A stretch of DNA of 64,000 nucleotides from an uncultured Muribaculaceae bacterium. Its GTDB lineage: Bacteria > Bacteroidota > Bacteroidia > Bacteroidales > Muribaculaceae. The position numbers were made by a program, and so were the translations under genes. The stretch covers positions 1 through 64,000 of the forward strand of contig CAMWIJ010000002.1 of assembly GCA_947174275.1 (NCBI GenBank), written 5' to 3'. A model generated the notes under the pieces. It had not been told where the DNA came from. It did no database searches and saw nothing but the letters and a program-made list of their open reading frames with translations. Of this stretch, positions 20,059 to 30,140 are shown piece by piece (the first letter of the stretch is position 1; every line of letters starts with the position of its first letter).

Positions 20059-21240
20059 ATGAAACGACTAATCACAACCAAAGCTGCCGCCACTCTTATG
20101 GCCGCAGCATTAGTGACATCGGCGTCGTGCTCCGGCAACGGAGACAATGCCGCCCAGCAGCAACAGATGCCGGCTCCCCAGATCGGGACGCAGACAGTGG
20201 CCTACAGCGACATCGACCTTTCGCAGTCCTATCCCGCCACAATCAAAGGAAAGACCGACATCGAGATACGTCCGCAGGTGTCGGGCTTCATCACGCAGGT
20301 GCTCGTAGACGAAGGCCAGCACGTGAATAAAGGCCAGACCCTTTTCGTTCTCGACCAGGTGCAATATCAGGCAGCGGTCGATCAGGCGGCAGCAGCAGTG
20401 GCAGCAGCCCAGACCGCAGTAAAATCGGCTCAGATGACAGCCGACCAGAAACAAGCTCTTTTTGACAAGAACATCATATCGGAATATGAGAACCAGTTGG
20501 CCAAAAACGATCTGGCCAATGCCAAATCAAACCTCGCCACAGCCAATGCGGCACTCACTTCGGCGCGCAAGAACCTTGCCTACACCGTAGTGACCGCACC
20601 GAGCGCAGGCGTAATCGGCTCAATTCCTTTCCGTGAAGGCTCTCTTGCATCACCCTCGATGACACAGCCGCTCACCACTGTCAGCGACAACTCTCAGGTC
20701 TACGCCTACTTCTCTCTGACAGAGAAAGACATACTCAACATGACCGAAAACGGCTCTAAACCGCTCCAGCAGCAGATAGCCGAGATGCCGGCAGTGAAAC
20801 TTCAGCTTGCCGACGGCACAATCTTCCCCGTCGAAGGCAAGGTAGCCACAGTGTCGGGTGTAATCGGCACAGGCACAGGCGCCGCTACGGTGAGAGCGCT
20901 TTTCGACAACCCCGGCGGAATGCTCCGTTCAGGCTCTACAGGCCAGATTGTCATTCCGGTGCAGGAGAAAAACGCCATCGTCATACCCCAGAAAGCCACT
21001 TTCGAGCTTCAGGACCGCAAGTTTGTCTACGTAGTCAATGACTCCAACAAGGTGGTGTCAACTCCCATCACTATTTCAAAAGTCAACGACGGCAAAATCT
21101 ATGTCGTTACCTCAGGCCTCGAGCCGGGCAACGTAATCGCAGTTGAAGGCGTCGGCAACAAACTGCGCCCCAACATGGAAATCGTGCCTGTAGACGCAGC
21201 AGCCAAAGCCGCACAGCAGGCAGCCGCGCCGCAGCAATAA
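20059..21240 (+). CDS. RND efflux periplasmic adaptor (MexA/AcrA-like)
   Basis: Lipoprotein signal; IEIRPQVSGFITQVLVDEGQHVNKGQTLF; AAPSAGVIG-type barrel motifs. Confidence 0.96.
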   Translation: MKRLITTKAAATLMAAALVTSASCSGNGDNAAQQQQMPAPQIGTQTVAYSDIDLSQSYPATIKGKTDIEIRPQVSGFITQVLVDEGQHVNKGQTLFVLDQVQYQAAVDQAAAAVAAAQTAVKSAQMTADQKQALFDKNIISEYENQLAKNDLANAKSNLATANAALTSARKNLAYTVVTAPSAGVIGSIPFREGSLASPSMTQPLTTVSDNSQVYAYFSLTEKDILNMTENGSKPLQQQIAEMPAVKLQLADGTIFPVEGKVATVSGVIGTGTGAATVRALFDNPGGMLRSGSTGQIVIPVQEKNAIVIPQKATFELQDRKFVYVVNDSNKVVSTPITISKVNDGKIYVVTSGLEPGNVIAVEGVGNKLRPNMEIVPVDAAAKAAQQAAAPQQ

Positions 21241-21327
21241 CATCGGGGCACGCGTCGCAGCGATATGCCGCCAATGCGTGCCTTATAACACATCAATCAA
21301 CAATAAAACAAGGAAACATCACACGAA

Positions 21328-24300
21328 ATGAAGCTTGATACTTTTATTAACCGTCCGGTGCTATCGACGGTAATTTCAATATTCATCGTGCTGTTGGGTA
21401 TCATCGGACTCTCATCACTTCCGGTCACCCAATATCCCGACATCGCACCTCCCACCATACGTGTGTCGACCACCTATACCGGCGCCAACGCCCAGGCGGT
21501 GCTCAACTCCGTAATCGCGCCTCTTGAAGAGGCCATCAACGGTGCGGAAGGCATGACCTACATGGAGTCGACCGCAACCAACTCCGGCTCGGCCGACATC
21601 TCGGTTTACTTCGAACAGGGCTTTGACCCCGACATGGCCGCCGTCGACGTGCAGAACCGCGTGGCAAAGGCTCAGAACCTGCTTCCGGCCGAGGTCACCA
21701 GCGTGGGTGTGCTCACACAGAAACGCCAGACTTCAATGTTGCTCGGTGTGGCTCTCTCGGCCAAACCCGGTTCGGAATATTCGGCCGAGTTCATCGACAA
21801 CTACATGAAGATAAATGTCATCCCCGTGCTCCAGCGTGTGCACGGCGTGGGCGACGTCATGAGCTTCGGCGCCGACTATTCGATGCGTATATGGCTCAAG
21901 CCTGAAGTCATGGCTCAGTATAACCTGATGCCTTCGGATGTGGCCGCCGCGCTTGCCGAGCAGAACATCGAGGCTGCTCCCGGTGCATTCGGCGAACAGG
22001 GCAACCAGACATTCCAGTATACGATGAGATATCGCGGACGCCTGTCACAGCCCGAAGAGTTCGAAAACATCGTGATACGCGCCGACTCCAACGGCCAGGT
22101 GCTCCGTCTTGGCGAAGTTGCCGACGTAGAGCTCGGCAAAGTGCAATACGGCTTCGGCTGTACGCTCAACGGCCAGGTCGCCACTATGGCTATCATCTTC
22201 CAGACAGCAGGCTCCAACGCGACACAGATCATCAACGACTGCCTCGCCGAGGTCGACAAACTTGCGGCCGACCTTCCCCCGGGTCTCGAGTTTGACATTC
22301 CGATGAACAACAACGACTTCCTCTATGCCTCAATCCACGAGGTGCTCAAGACTCTTCTCGAGGCATTCGTGCTGGTGTTCTTCGTTGTTTACATCTTCCT
22401 TCAGGACCTCCGCTCAACCATCATACCCGCCATCGCCATCCCCGTGGCCTTGATCGGTACATTCTTCGTGATGAAGCTTATCGGCTTCTCTGTCAACCTC
22501 ATCACCCTCTCGGCTCTCGTGCTCGCCATCGCTATTGTGGTCGACGACGCGATTGTGGTCGTCGAAGCGGTGCACGCCAAGCTCGACCAGGGCTACAAGA
22601 GTTCGCGCAAGGCATCAATCGACGCCATGAGCGAGATTGCCGGCGCACTTATCTCGATTACGCTTGTGATGATGCTCGTGTTCATCCCCGTGTCGTTCAT
22701 GTCGGGCACATCGGGTGTGTTCTACCAGCAGTTCGGTCTCACAATGGCTATAGCCATCGGTTTCTCCGCGCTCAACGCGCTCACCCTCTCGCCTGCGCTC
22801 TGCGCCGTGTTCCTCAAGGCTCACGATGACAAGCGTCCCGTCAAGGAACGCATCGGCGAGGCAATCTCCGAAGCCGGCAAGACAGTGGCCAATGGCTACC
22901 GCCGCCGCTTCACCATCAACTTCCATCCGTTGCTGACGCTGATATTCGTCATCGCCACCATCCTGTTCATGATTCTCGGCTGGTTCAACTCCGAAGAGAC
23001 CTGGAAACTCATCGTGGCGATAGGCGTAGCGATACTGACAGTGTTCGGTATCTTCAGTCCCCGTTTCCACAAAGGCTTTGAGTCGGGCTACAGCGGCCTT
23101 CTCACCGGCTACCGCGGCATAATCACATTCTTCAGCAAACTCAAATGGGTTTCGCTCGCTGTGGTAGGCGGCACAATGGTGCTTCTGGTAATACTTATGG
23201 GCAAAACGCCTTCCGGACTCGTGCCCAACGAAGACACCGGCGTATTGTTCGTGATGGTCGACATGCCTCCGGGTCAATCGCAGGAGCGCACAATGGAAGT
23301 TCTCGATCAGGTAGACCAGATCATACGGGCTACTCCCGGTGTAAGATACAGCCAGAAAATCGCAGGCTACAGCTTCCTTGCCGGCCAGGGCGCCACTTAC
23401 GGTACGTTTATCGTCAAGCTCAAGGACTGGGAAGAGCGCACTGAAGAAGAAAGCGTCGACAACATCGTGAAACGCATCTACGGCATCACAGGCCAGGCCA
23501 TAACCGACGGCCGTGTGGTTGCATTCGCCCCCCCGATGATCTCAGGTTACTCAATGACCAACGGTTTCGAGCTCAAGATGCAGGACAAGACCGGCGGCGA
23601 CATCAACGAATTCTTCGCAGTCGTGCAGGGATTTCTCGCCGAGCTCAACCAGCAGCCCGAAATCCAGATGGCCTACACCACCTTCAACCCCACCTTCCCG
23701 CAGTATATGGTCGACATCGACGCCGCCAAGGCCAAGCAGGCCGGCATCAGCCCGCAGACCATATTGTCGACTCTCCAGGGATATTACGGAGGTATGTATG
23801 TGTCAAACTTCAACCGTTTCGGTAAAATCTACCGTGTCATGATGCAGGCCAATCCCGAGGCGCGTGTATCGCCCGAAACCCTTTCGAGCATCAAGATACG
23901 CAACGGCAACGAGATGGCATCAATCGACAACTTCGTCACCCTCGAACGTGTCTACGGTCCTGACCTTCTCAACCGCTTCAACATGTTCCAGTCGATATCT
24001 GTGACCGGTTCACCCAACGCAGGCTTCTCATCCGGACAGGCTCTCGAAGCTGTAGAACGTGTGGCCGCACAGACGCTCCCCACAGGCTATGGCTTTGAAT
24101 ACTCCGGTATGACCCGCGAGCAGGGCAGCCAGTCGGGCAATCAGACCGCAATGATTTTCGGTCTGTGTCTGCTCTTCGTCTACCTGCTTCTGTCGGCACA
24201 ATATGAGAGCTACATCCTCCCCTTCGCCGTGCTTCTTTCAATACCGTTCGGTCTGATGGGCACATTCATCTTCGCCAATATCTTCGGAGTCGAAAACAAC

Positions 24301-24702
24301 ATCTATCTCCAGATCGCGCTTATCATGCTCATCGGTCTGTTGGCAAAGAACGCCATCCTCATCATCGAGTTCGCACTCGAACGCCGCCGCACCGGCATGT
24401 CGATATTCAACGCCGCAATCCAGGGAGCCGCAGCGCGTCTGCGTCCTATCCTTATGACATCGCTGGCTCTCGTCATCGGTCTGTTGCCGCTGATGTTCGC
24501 CCACGGTGTAGGCGCAGTCGGCAACCGCACGCTCGGCACAGGCGCCATCGGCGGTATGTTGATCGGTATGGTGCTCCAGATATTCTTTGTTCCGGCGCTC
24601 TTCATCATCTTCCAGAAAATCCATGAGAAGATATCTCCGCTCAAGTGGAAAGACACCGACAACGAAGGCATCAACTCCGAAATCGAGCAATATTCACGCT
24701 GA
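21328..24702 (+). CDS. RND efflux inner-membrane transporter (AcrB/HAE1-like)
   Basis: FINRPVLSTVISIFIVLLGIIGLSSLPVTQYPDIAPP; 1124 aa; AIVVDDAIVVVEAV. Confidence 0.98.
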   Translation: MKLDTFINRPVLSTVISIFIVLLGIIGLSSLPVTQYPDIAPPTIRVSTTYTGANAQAVLNSVIAPLEEAINGAEGMTYMESTATNSGSADISVYFEQGFDPDMAAVDVQNRVAKAQNLLPAEVTSVGVLTQKRQTSMLLGVALSAKPGSEYSAEFIDNYMKINVIPVLQRVHGVGDVMSFGADYSMRIWLKPEVMAQYNLMPSDVAAALAEQNIEAAPGAFGEQGNQTFQYTMRYRGRLSQPEEFENIVIRADSNGQVLRLGEVADVELGKVQYGFGCTLNGQVATMAIIFQTAGSNATQIINDCLAEVDKLAADLPPGLEFDIPMNNNDFLYASIHEVLKTLLEAFVLVFFVVYIFLQDLRSTIIPAIAIPVALIGTFFVMKLIGFSVNLITLSALVLAIAIVVDDAIVVVEAVHAKLDQGYKSSRKASIDAMSEIAGALISITLVMMLVFIPVSFMSGTSGVFYQQFGLTMAIAIGFSALNALTLSPALCAVFLKAHDDKRPVKERIGEAISEAGKTVANGYRRRFTINFHPLLTLIFVIATILFMILGWFNSEETWKLIVAIGVAILTVFGIFSPRFHKGFESGYSGLLTGYRGIITFFSKLKWVSLAVVGGTMVLLVILMGKTPSGLVPNEDTGVLFVMVDMPPGQSQERTMEVLDQVDQIIRATPGVRYSQKIAGYSFLAGQGATYGTFIVKLKDWEERTEEESVDNIVKRIYGITGQAITDGRVVAFAPPMISGYSMTNGFELKMQDKTGGDINEFFAVVQGFLAELNQQPEIQMAYTTFNPTFPQYMVDIDAAKAKQAGISPQTILSTLQGYYGGMYVSNFNRFGKIYRVMMQANPEARVSPETLSSIKIRNGNEMASIDNFVTLERVYGPDLLNRFNMFQSISVTGSPNAGFSSGQALEAVERVAAQTLPTGYGFEYSGMTREQGSQSGNQTAMIFGLCLLFVYLLLSAQYESYILPFAVLLSIPFGLMGTFIFANIFGVENNIYLQIALIMLIGLLAKNAILIIEFALERRRTGMSIFNAAIQGAAARLRPILMTSLALVIGLLPLMFAHGVGAVGNRTLGTGAIGGMLIGMVLQIFFVPALFIIFQKIHEKISPLKWKDTDNEGINSEIEQYSR

Positions 24703-24752
24703 TAGGGTATCAGCACTCAGTTTCAACACTGTATAATAAACTACTAACAGTC

Positions 24753-26138
24753 ATGATAAAAATCCAGAACATAGCACGCCCGGTCGTTGCCACCCTCGCG
24801 GTGGCAATGCTCTCCGGCTGCGGTCTATATAAGAAATTCGAGATGCCGACCGACACCGCCCTCCAGCAGGAATATGTCGAAGCCAAGGCTTCGGAAGGCG
24901 ATGCACGCGCATTCGGCAATCTCCAATGGCAGGACGTATTCACCGACCCGATGCTTGCCGACCTGATCAATCAGGCTCTCGCCAACAATGTCGACCTCGC
25001 CAACGCCAAGCTCAATGTCGACATAGCGCATGCCAACCTTCGCGGCGCCCGCATGAGCTATTTCCCCTCACTGTCGCTCACCCCCACCGGAGGCGCGTCG
25101 TCGGTAAGCAACGAGAAGCTCACCGGCTGGAACTACACCATACCCCTGACAGCGTCGTGGGAAGTCGATATCTTCGGCAAAATACTCAACAACAAACGTC
25201 TCGCCGAGTCAGCCGAACGTCAGGCAAAAGACTATGAGCAGGCTGTGCGCTCTCAGATTATCGGCGGTGTGGCCAACTGCTACTACAGCATAGCCATTCT
25301 TCAGGCTCAGCTCCAGCTCTCACGCGAGACAGCAGTGATATGGGGCGAAAACGTGCAGACGATGAAAGACTACAAGCTCGCCGGACGCACCAACGAGGCC
25401 GCCGTCGTGCAGAGCCAGGCCAACTACCTGAGTGTGCTCTCAACAATCACCGACCTTGAAGTAGCCCTCGACAAGGCCAACAACACAATGTCGCTGCTTC
25501 TCAACGTGCTTCCGCAGAAATGGGAGGTATCTCCCGAAGCGCGTCTGATGGCACCCGCGATATTCCGCGACGGAGTGCCTATGCGCGAACTTGCCGCACG
25601 TCCTGACGTACGCGCAGCCGAGGAAGCGCTCGCACAGGCCTACTACACTACCAACATAGCCCGTGCCGCATTCTATCCCGGTCTGTCAATAACTGCCAAC
25701 TATGGCTTCACCAACTCGTTCGGCTCGTTCATCAAGAACCCCGGCGACTGGTTTGCCTCTCTTGCCGGCACATTGGTGGCACCCATCTTCTCGCGCGGAC
25801 AGAACATCGCACGCCTCGACGCTGCCAAGGCTCGTCAGAAGCAATCGCTCAACACATTCCAGTACACGCTTCTCAGCGCCACTGCCGAGGTGTCAGACGC
25901 TCTGACCACCTACGACAAAAACAACGAGAAGGCTGTGCTTCTGTCAGAGCAGGTGCAGAACCTCGAAAAGGCGGTCTACTACACCAAAGAACTTTTCGCG
26001 GCCGCAAGCTCCACCTATCTTGAAATTCTGACCTCACAGTCAAGCCTTCTTTCGGCTCAGATGTCGCATCTCAACTGCGAGCTCGCCAAGGCTCAGGCTG
26101 TGATCAATCTCTACCAGTCGCTCGGCGGAGGCCGATAA
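24753..26138 (+). CDS. RND efflux outer-membrane channel (OprM/TolC-like) lipoprotein
   Basis: LSGCGLYKKFE lipobox; RPDVRAAEEALAQAYYTTNIARAAFYPGLSITANYG. Internal ATG at 24753 chosen over the 24645 ORF start, which lies inside the transporter gene. Confidence 0.95.
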   Translation: MIKIQNIARPVVATLAVAMLSGCGLYKKFEMPTDTALQQEYVEAKASEGDARAFGNLQWQDVFTDPMLADLINQALANNVDLANAKLNVDIAHANLRGARMSYFPSLSLTPTGGASSVSNEKLTGWNYTIPLTASWEVDIFGKILNNKRLAESAERQAKDYEQAVRSQIIGGVANCYYSIAILQAQLQLSRETAVIWGENVQTMKDYKLAGRTNEAAVVQSQANYLSVLSTITDLEVALDKANNTMSLLLNVLPQKWEVSPEARLMAPAIFRDGVPMRELAARPDVRAAEEALAQAYYTTNIARAAFYPGLSITANYGFTNSFGSFIKNPGDWFASLAGTLVAPIFSRGQNIARLDAAKARQKQSLNTFQYTLLSATAEVSDALTTYDKNNEKAVLLSEQVQNLEKAVYYTKELFAAASSTYLEILTSQSSLLSAQMSHLNCELAKAQAVINLYQSLGGGR

Positions 26139-26151
26139 CCACTGTCGACTT

Positions 26152-26201
26152 AAATAAAGCAAGCGGGGTGCCCTGACTCGGACACCCCGCTTGCTTTATT
26201 T
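26152..26201 (+). terminator. Strong terminator stem-loop after the RND operon
   Basis: aaataaagcaagcggggtg ... caccccgcttgctttattt, perfect 19-bp arms. Confidence 0.9.
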
Positions 26202-26257
26202 ATCTCCCTGCAACAATAAATATGGGTATTACCGATTATTTTTTGTAAATTCGTCAC

Positions 26258-26527
26258 ATGGATAAAATAGCCCCCTTCAACAACGGTATCATCATTTATA
26301 AAACAAATGACGGAGAAACAAGCATTGACGTAAATTTACGAAACGACACCGTATGGCTTTCCCAAGCGCAAATGGCAGAATTGTTTCAAAAGGACAGAAC
26401 CGTCATTGGCCGACACATAAAAAATATCTTCCGGGAAGGAGAACTTGAAGAATCCTTGGTATGTGCAAAATTTGCATCTACCAAAGATTACGGTCGAAGG
26501 GAAGGTTTTAGTCAAAAAACTGATTAA
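26258..26527 (+). pseudogene. RhuM-family N-terminal remnant
   Basis: IIIYKTNDGETSIDVNLRNDTVWLSQAQMAELFQKDRTVIGRHIKNIFREGELEESLVCAKFAST matches the RhuM N-terminus; ORF stops at 89 aa, 30 bp before the mfd stop. Confidence 0.8.
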
Positions 26528-26557
26528 CAAGAATAATTAACGCCCGGATTATCTGTA

Positions 26558-29500
26558 TCAGATGCTCTCGAGGGTGAGTATTTCCTCAAGGATTGCAGTA
26601 GCCTGCGCAACTGTCGCCACTGATTTGACGGCGAATGAGCGTCGCTGGCCGTTCTGGCGGATTGCCACGCGCTGCGGATTGCGTTGCAGATAGTTGAGCA
26701 GTCGGCCGAACATGGGCGACTGATAGTAAGCCTTGTTGCTTTCGTCGACAAAATAGATGTACATGACGCCTTGTTTCAGAGCCACCTTCTCGATGCCGAG
26801 ACGGCGCGCGTCGGTACGTAGCATCGGTATGAGCAACAGCTCCTGCGCCACGGGCGGAACGGGGCCGAAACGGTCGCGCAGACGCGCTGCAAAGGCGTCG
26901 AGCTCATCACGGCGGTTAATGCCGTCGAGCTCACGGTAGAGGCTTATGCGTTCGCTCTCCTGAGGCACGTAATCGGGCGGCAGAAGCACTTCAAGGTCGC
27001 TTTCGATGACGCAGTCGGCCACGAAATCCTCGCTGCCGGTGACATCGTTCTGCGCGGTCACGGTGCCGGCAAACTCCTGCGTGGTGAGTTCAACCACCGC
27101 CTCCTTCAAAATCTTCTGATATGTCTCGTAGCCCAGGTCGGCGATAAAGCCGCTCTGCTCGGCACCGAGCAGGTTGCCGGCGCCGCGTATGTCGAGGTCC
27201 TGCATAGCCACATGAATGCCGCTGCCGAGGTCAGAGAAGCTCTCAATGGCCTGCAGACGGCGGCGCGCCACAGGCGTAAGCGGCACTCCGGGGGGCACCA
27301 TCAGATAGCAGAACGCCTTGCGCGAGGAGCGGCCTACGCGTCCGCGGAGCTGATGCAACTCGGAGAGACCGAAATTCTGGGCGTTGTTGACGATGATGGT
27401 ATTGACATTGGGCATGTCGATGCCGCTCTCGATTATGGTTGTAGACAGCAGTATGTCGTAATCGCGGTTGGCAAAGTCGATAATGGCCTGCTCGAGGCTT
27501 TCAGGCGGCATCTGTCCGTGGGCGGTCAGCACACGCGCATCAGGCACCAGACGCGCTATCATTGCCTTCAGGTCGTTGAGCCCCTCGATGCGGTTGTTGA
27601 CAATGAACACCTGCCCGTTGCGCGACAACTCGAAGTTGACCGCTTCGGTGAGCAGTTCGTCGGTCAGCGAGTCGACGGTCGTGACCACCGGATAGCGGTT
27701 TGGGGGCGGAGTCTGTATCGCCGAGAGGTCGCGGGCGCCCATCAGCGAGAACTGCAGCGTGCGCGGTATCGGAGTAGCCGACATCGTGAGTGTGTCGACA
27801 TTGACTTTCATCTGCTTGAGTTTCTCCTTTACTGCCACACCGAATTTCTGCTCCTCGTCAACGATAAGAAGTCCGAGGTCTTTGAACTTCACGCTTTTTC
27901 CTATCAGTTTGTGTGTGCCGACAAGTATATCGATTTTGCCGGCGGCGAGGTCGTCGATAATCTCGCGTGTCTGCTTGGCTGTGCGTGCGCGGCTGAGATA
28001 GTCGACCCGCACGGGAAAGTCGCGCAGACGCTCCCTGAACGTGTTGTAATGCTGATATGCGAGCACGGTTGTCGGCACAAGCACAGCCACCTGCTTGCCG
28101 TCGACAGCGGCCTTGAAGGCGGCGCGTATGGCCACCTCGGTCTTGCCGAAACCGACGTCGCCGCATATAAGGCGGTCCATCGGCCGGTCGCTCTCCATGT
28201 CGGCCTTGACAGCGGCCGTCGCAGTGACCTGGTCGGGGGTATCCTCATAGATAAACGATGCCTCGAGTTCATGCTGCATATAGCTGTCGGGGGAGAACTG
28301 AAATCCTTTCTGATCCTTGCGCGCGGCATACAGTTTTATAAGGTCGCGGGCTATATCCTTGAGGCGCGTTTTAGTGCGCTCCTTTATTTTATTCCAAGCA
28401 CCGGTGCCAAGCTTGTTGAGAGTTGGCTCGACCCCCTCCTTACCGCGGTATTTCGACAGTTTGTGGAGCGAGTGTATCGACACAAATATGAAGTCGTTGT
28501 TCTTGTAGATGAGCTTTATCATCTCCTGCGGGTGGCCGTTGACACTGGTGCGGAGCAGTCCGCCGAACTTGCCGATGCCGTGGTCGATATGCACGATATA
28601 GTCGCCCGGCTCGATGGCTCCGAGTTCCTTAAGCGACATGGCGAGTTTGCCGGAGCGGGCGCGGTCGCTGCGCAGACTGTATTTGTGGAAACGGTCGAAA
28701 ATCTGATGGTCGGTGAAAATGCACCTCTTTGCGGCATGGTCGACAAAGCCCTCATGGAGCGTGGCGTCGACAGGCTTGAACGGAATATTGTCGCCACGGT
28801 CGGCGAATATGGCACGCAGACGCTCCTGCTGGCGGTCGCTGTCGCTGAGTATGTAGAGTTCGTAGCCGTCGGCGATAAAGCGAGTGAACGACTCCGAGAT
28901 AAGGTCGAAATTCTTATGATAGAGAGCCTGAGGCGAGCAGTTGTAGTCGACCGCGGGAGCGTCTTTAAACGCGGCTACAGCACCGGCGCTGAACGCCAGC
29001 TGCCTGAACTTGCCGAAATCAGCTTCAAACTCATCGGCATCGACCACCTGCTTCATGGCGTCGCGGTCACCCTCGTCGGCAAGCAGCGACGACTGCGAGA
29101 ACTCTTCTGACGCTATCGCTCTCACCGCAAGCGTCACATCGGCCGGAGCGCGGCAGCAGAACAGTGTCGAGCTGTCGACAAAGCGCAACAGCGAGTCACC
29201 CAAAGCCGATACGGCGACATTTGACGAAATGGTGACCTCATCGAGCTTTTCGCGCGACAGCTGCGTCTCGATGTCGAAGGTGCGTATGGAGTCAACTTCG
29301 TCACCGAAGAAGTCGATGCGGTAAGGAAGTTCGAAACTGAAGCCGAAGATGTCGAGTATGGAGCCTCTCACGGCGTAGTGGCCCGGCTCGTAGACATAAT
29401 CCTGACGCACGAAACCGTTGTCACGAAGCCATTTCTGAAGCTCCACAAGGTCATATTCCCTGCCGCGCGCCAGATGCATCGTAGAGCTGTCGATGCTCTC

Positions 29501-29905
29501 CTTGGGCGCCACTCTCTCGGCCATGGCTGCCGGCGATGTCACCACGAACCGAAGCCGTCGGTCGGTATGCCAGCGCGACAGGGCGTCGGTGCGCAGTATC
29601 TCAGACGGCGGATCGACCTTGCCATACTTTATATCGCGCTTGTAGGCCGACGGAAAGAAAGCCACCGCTTCCTCTCCTGCCAGACGCGAGAGGTCGTGAT
29701 AGATATAACCAGCATCGTCAGCGCTGTCGCCTACCACAACCACCGGATGCCTGAGCCGCGGGAGCTGCGACAGCATCATCGCCGCCGACGAGCCGGCTGC
29801 ATTCACAACGCTCACTCGCCGCGCGCGCTTGTCACCGATAAGCGAGGCAATAGCCTCGGAACGGGGCGTCCCGGCAAACAATTTTTCTATATCATCAAGT
29901 TTCAT
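26558..29905 (-). CDS. mfd: Transcription-repair coupling factor Mfd
   Basis: DYIVHIDHGIGKFGGL, MDRLICGDVGFGKTEVAIRAAF, TATPIPRTLQFSLMGARDLS, QLRGRVGRS. Confidence 0.98.
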   Translation of the reverse strand: MKLDDIEKLFAGTPRSEAIASLIGDKRARRVSVVNAAGSSAAMMLSQLPRLRHPVVVVGDSADDAGYIYHDLSRLAGEEAVAFFPSAYKRDIKYGKVDPPSEILRTDALSRWHTDRRLRFVVTSPAAMAERVAPKESIDSSTMHLARGREYDLVELQKWLRDNGFVRQDYVYEPGHYAVRGSILDIFGFSFELPYRIDFFGDEVDSIRTFDIETQLSREKLDEVTISSNVAVSALGDSLLRFVDSSTLFCCRAPADVTLAVRAIASEEFSQSSLLADEGDRDAMKQVVDADEFEADFGKFRQLAFSAGAVAAFKDAPAVDYNCSPQALYHKNFDLISESFTRFIADGYELYILSDSDRQQERLRAIFADRGDNIPFKPVDATLHEGFVDHAAKRCIFTDHQIFDRFHKYSLRSDRARSGKLAMSLKELGAIEPGDYIVHIDHGIGKFGGLLRTSVNGHPQEMIKLIYKNNDFIFVSIHSLHKLSKYRGKEGVEPTLNKLGTGAWNKIKERTKTRLKDIARDLIKLYAARKDQKGFQFSPDSYMQHELEASFIYEDTPDQVTATAAVKADMESDRPMDRLICGDVGFGKTEVAIRAAFKAAVDGKQVAVLVPTTVLAYQHYNTFRERLRDFPVRVDYLSRARTAKQTREIIDDLAAGKIDILVGTHKLIGKSVKFKDLGLLIVDEEQKFGVAVKEKLKQMKVNVDTLTMSATPIPRTLQFSLMGARDLSAIQTPPPNRYPVVTTVDSLTDELLTEAVNFELSRNGQVFIVNNRIEGLNDLKAMIARLVPDARVLTAHGQMPPESLEQAIIDFANRDYDILLSTTIIESGIDMPNVNTIIVNNAQNFGLSELHQLRGRVGRSSRKAFCYLMVPPGVPLTPVARRRLQAIESFSDLGSGIHVAMQDLDIRGAGNLLGAEQSGFIADLGYETYQKILKEAVVELTTQEFAGTVTAQNDVTGSEDFVADCVIESDLEVLLPPDYVPQESERISLYRELDGINRRDELDAFAARLRDRFGPVPPVAQELLLIPMLRTDARRLGIEKVALKQGVMYIYFVDESNKAYYQSPMFGRLLNYLQRNPQRVAIRQNGQRRSFAVKSVATVAQATAILEEILTLESI

Positions 29906-30011
29906 ATTCCGATCAGAGTGTCGTTTAAAGGGTGTAATACATGCCGCAGATGCCGCGCCGCCAAAGTCCCGACATCAGCGGAAAGCGAAGGCGCGCGGCA
30001 ATGCAACCGTG

Positions 30012-30019
30012 CAAAGTTA
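30012..30019 (-). promoter_or_regulatory. Candidate -7 box (TAACTTTG) for mfd
   Basis: TAnnTTTG match about 107 nt upstream of the mfd start. Confidence 0.5.
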
Positions 30020-30052
30020 CACAAATATCACGAATATATGCAATAAAAGCAG

Positions 30053-30080
30053 AACGGAGCCGATGCTCATCGACTCCGTT
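30053..30080 (-). terminator. Terminator stem-loop downstream of ppiD
   Basis: Minus strand aacggagtcgat-gagc-atcggctccgtt followed by ctgcttttatt. Confidence 0.75.
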
Positions 30081-30140
30081 CTTAGTTTTGGATTAAGTAA
30101 AATGATATCTCTATAATATCATAAATATCTTTCCGAGTTA

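Noticed and set aside
27212-29110. 632-aa plus-strand ORF
   Set aside because: Entirely antisense to mfd, whose protein matches its family throughout; a shadow ORF of GC-rich codon usage.
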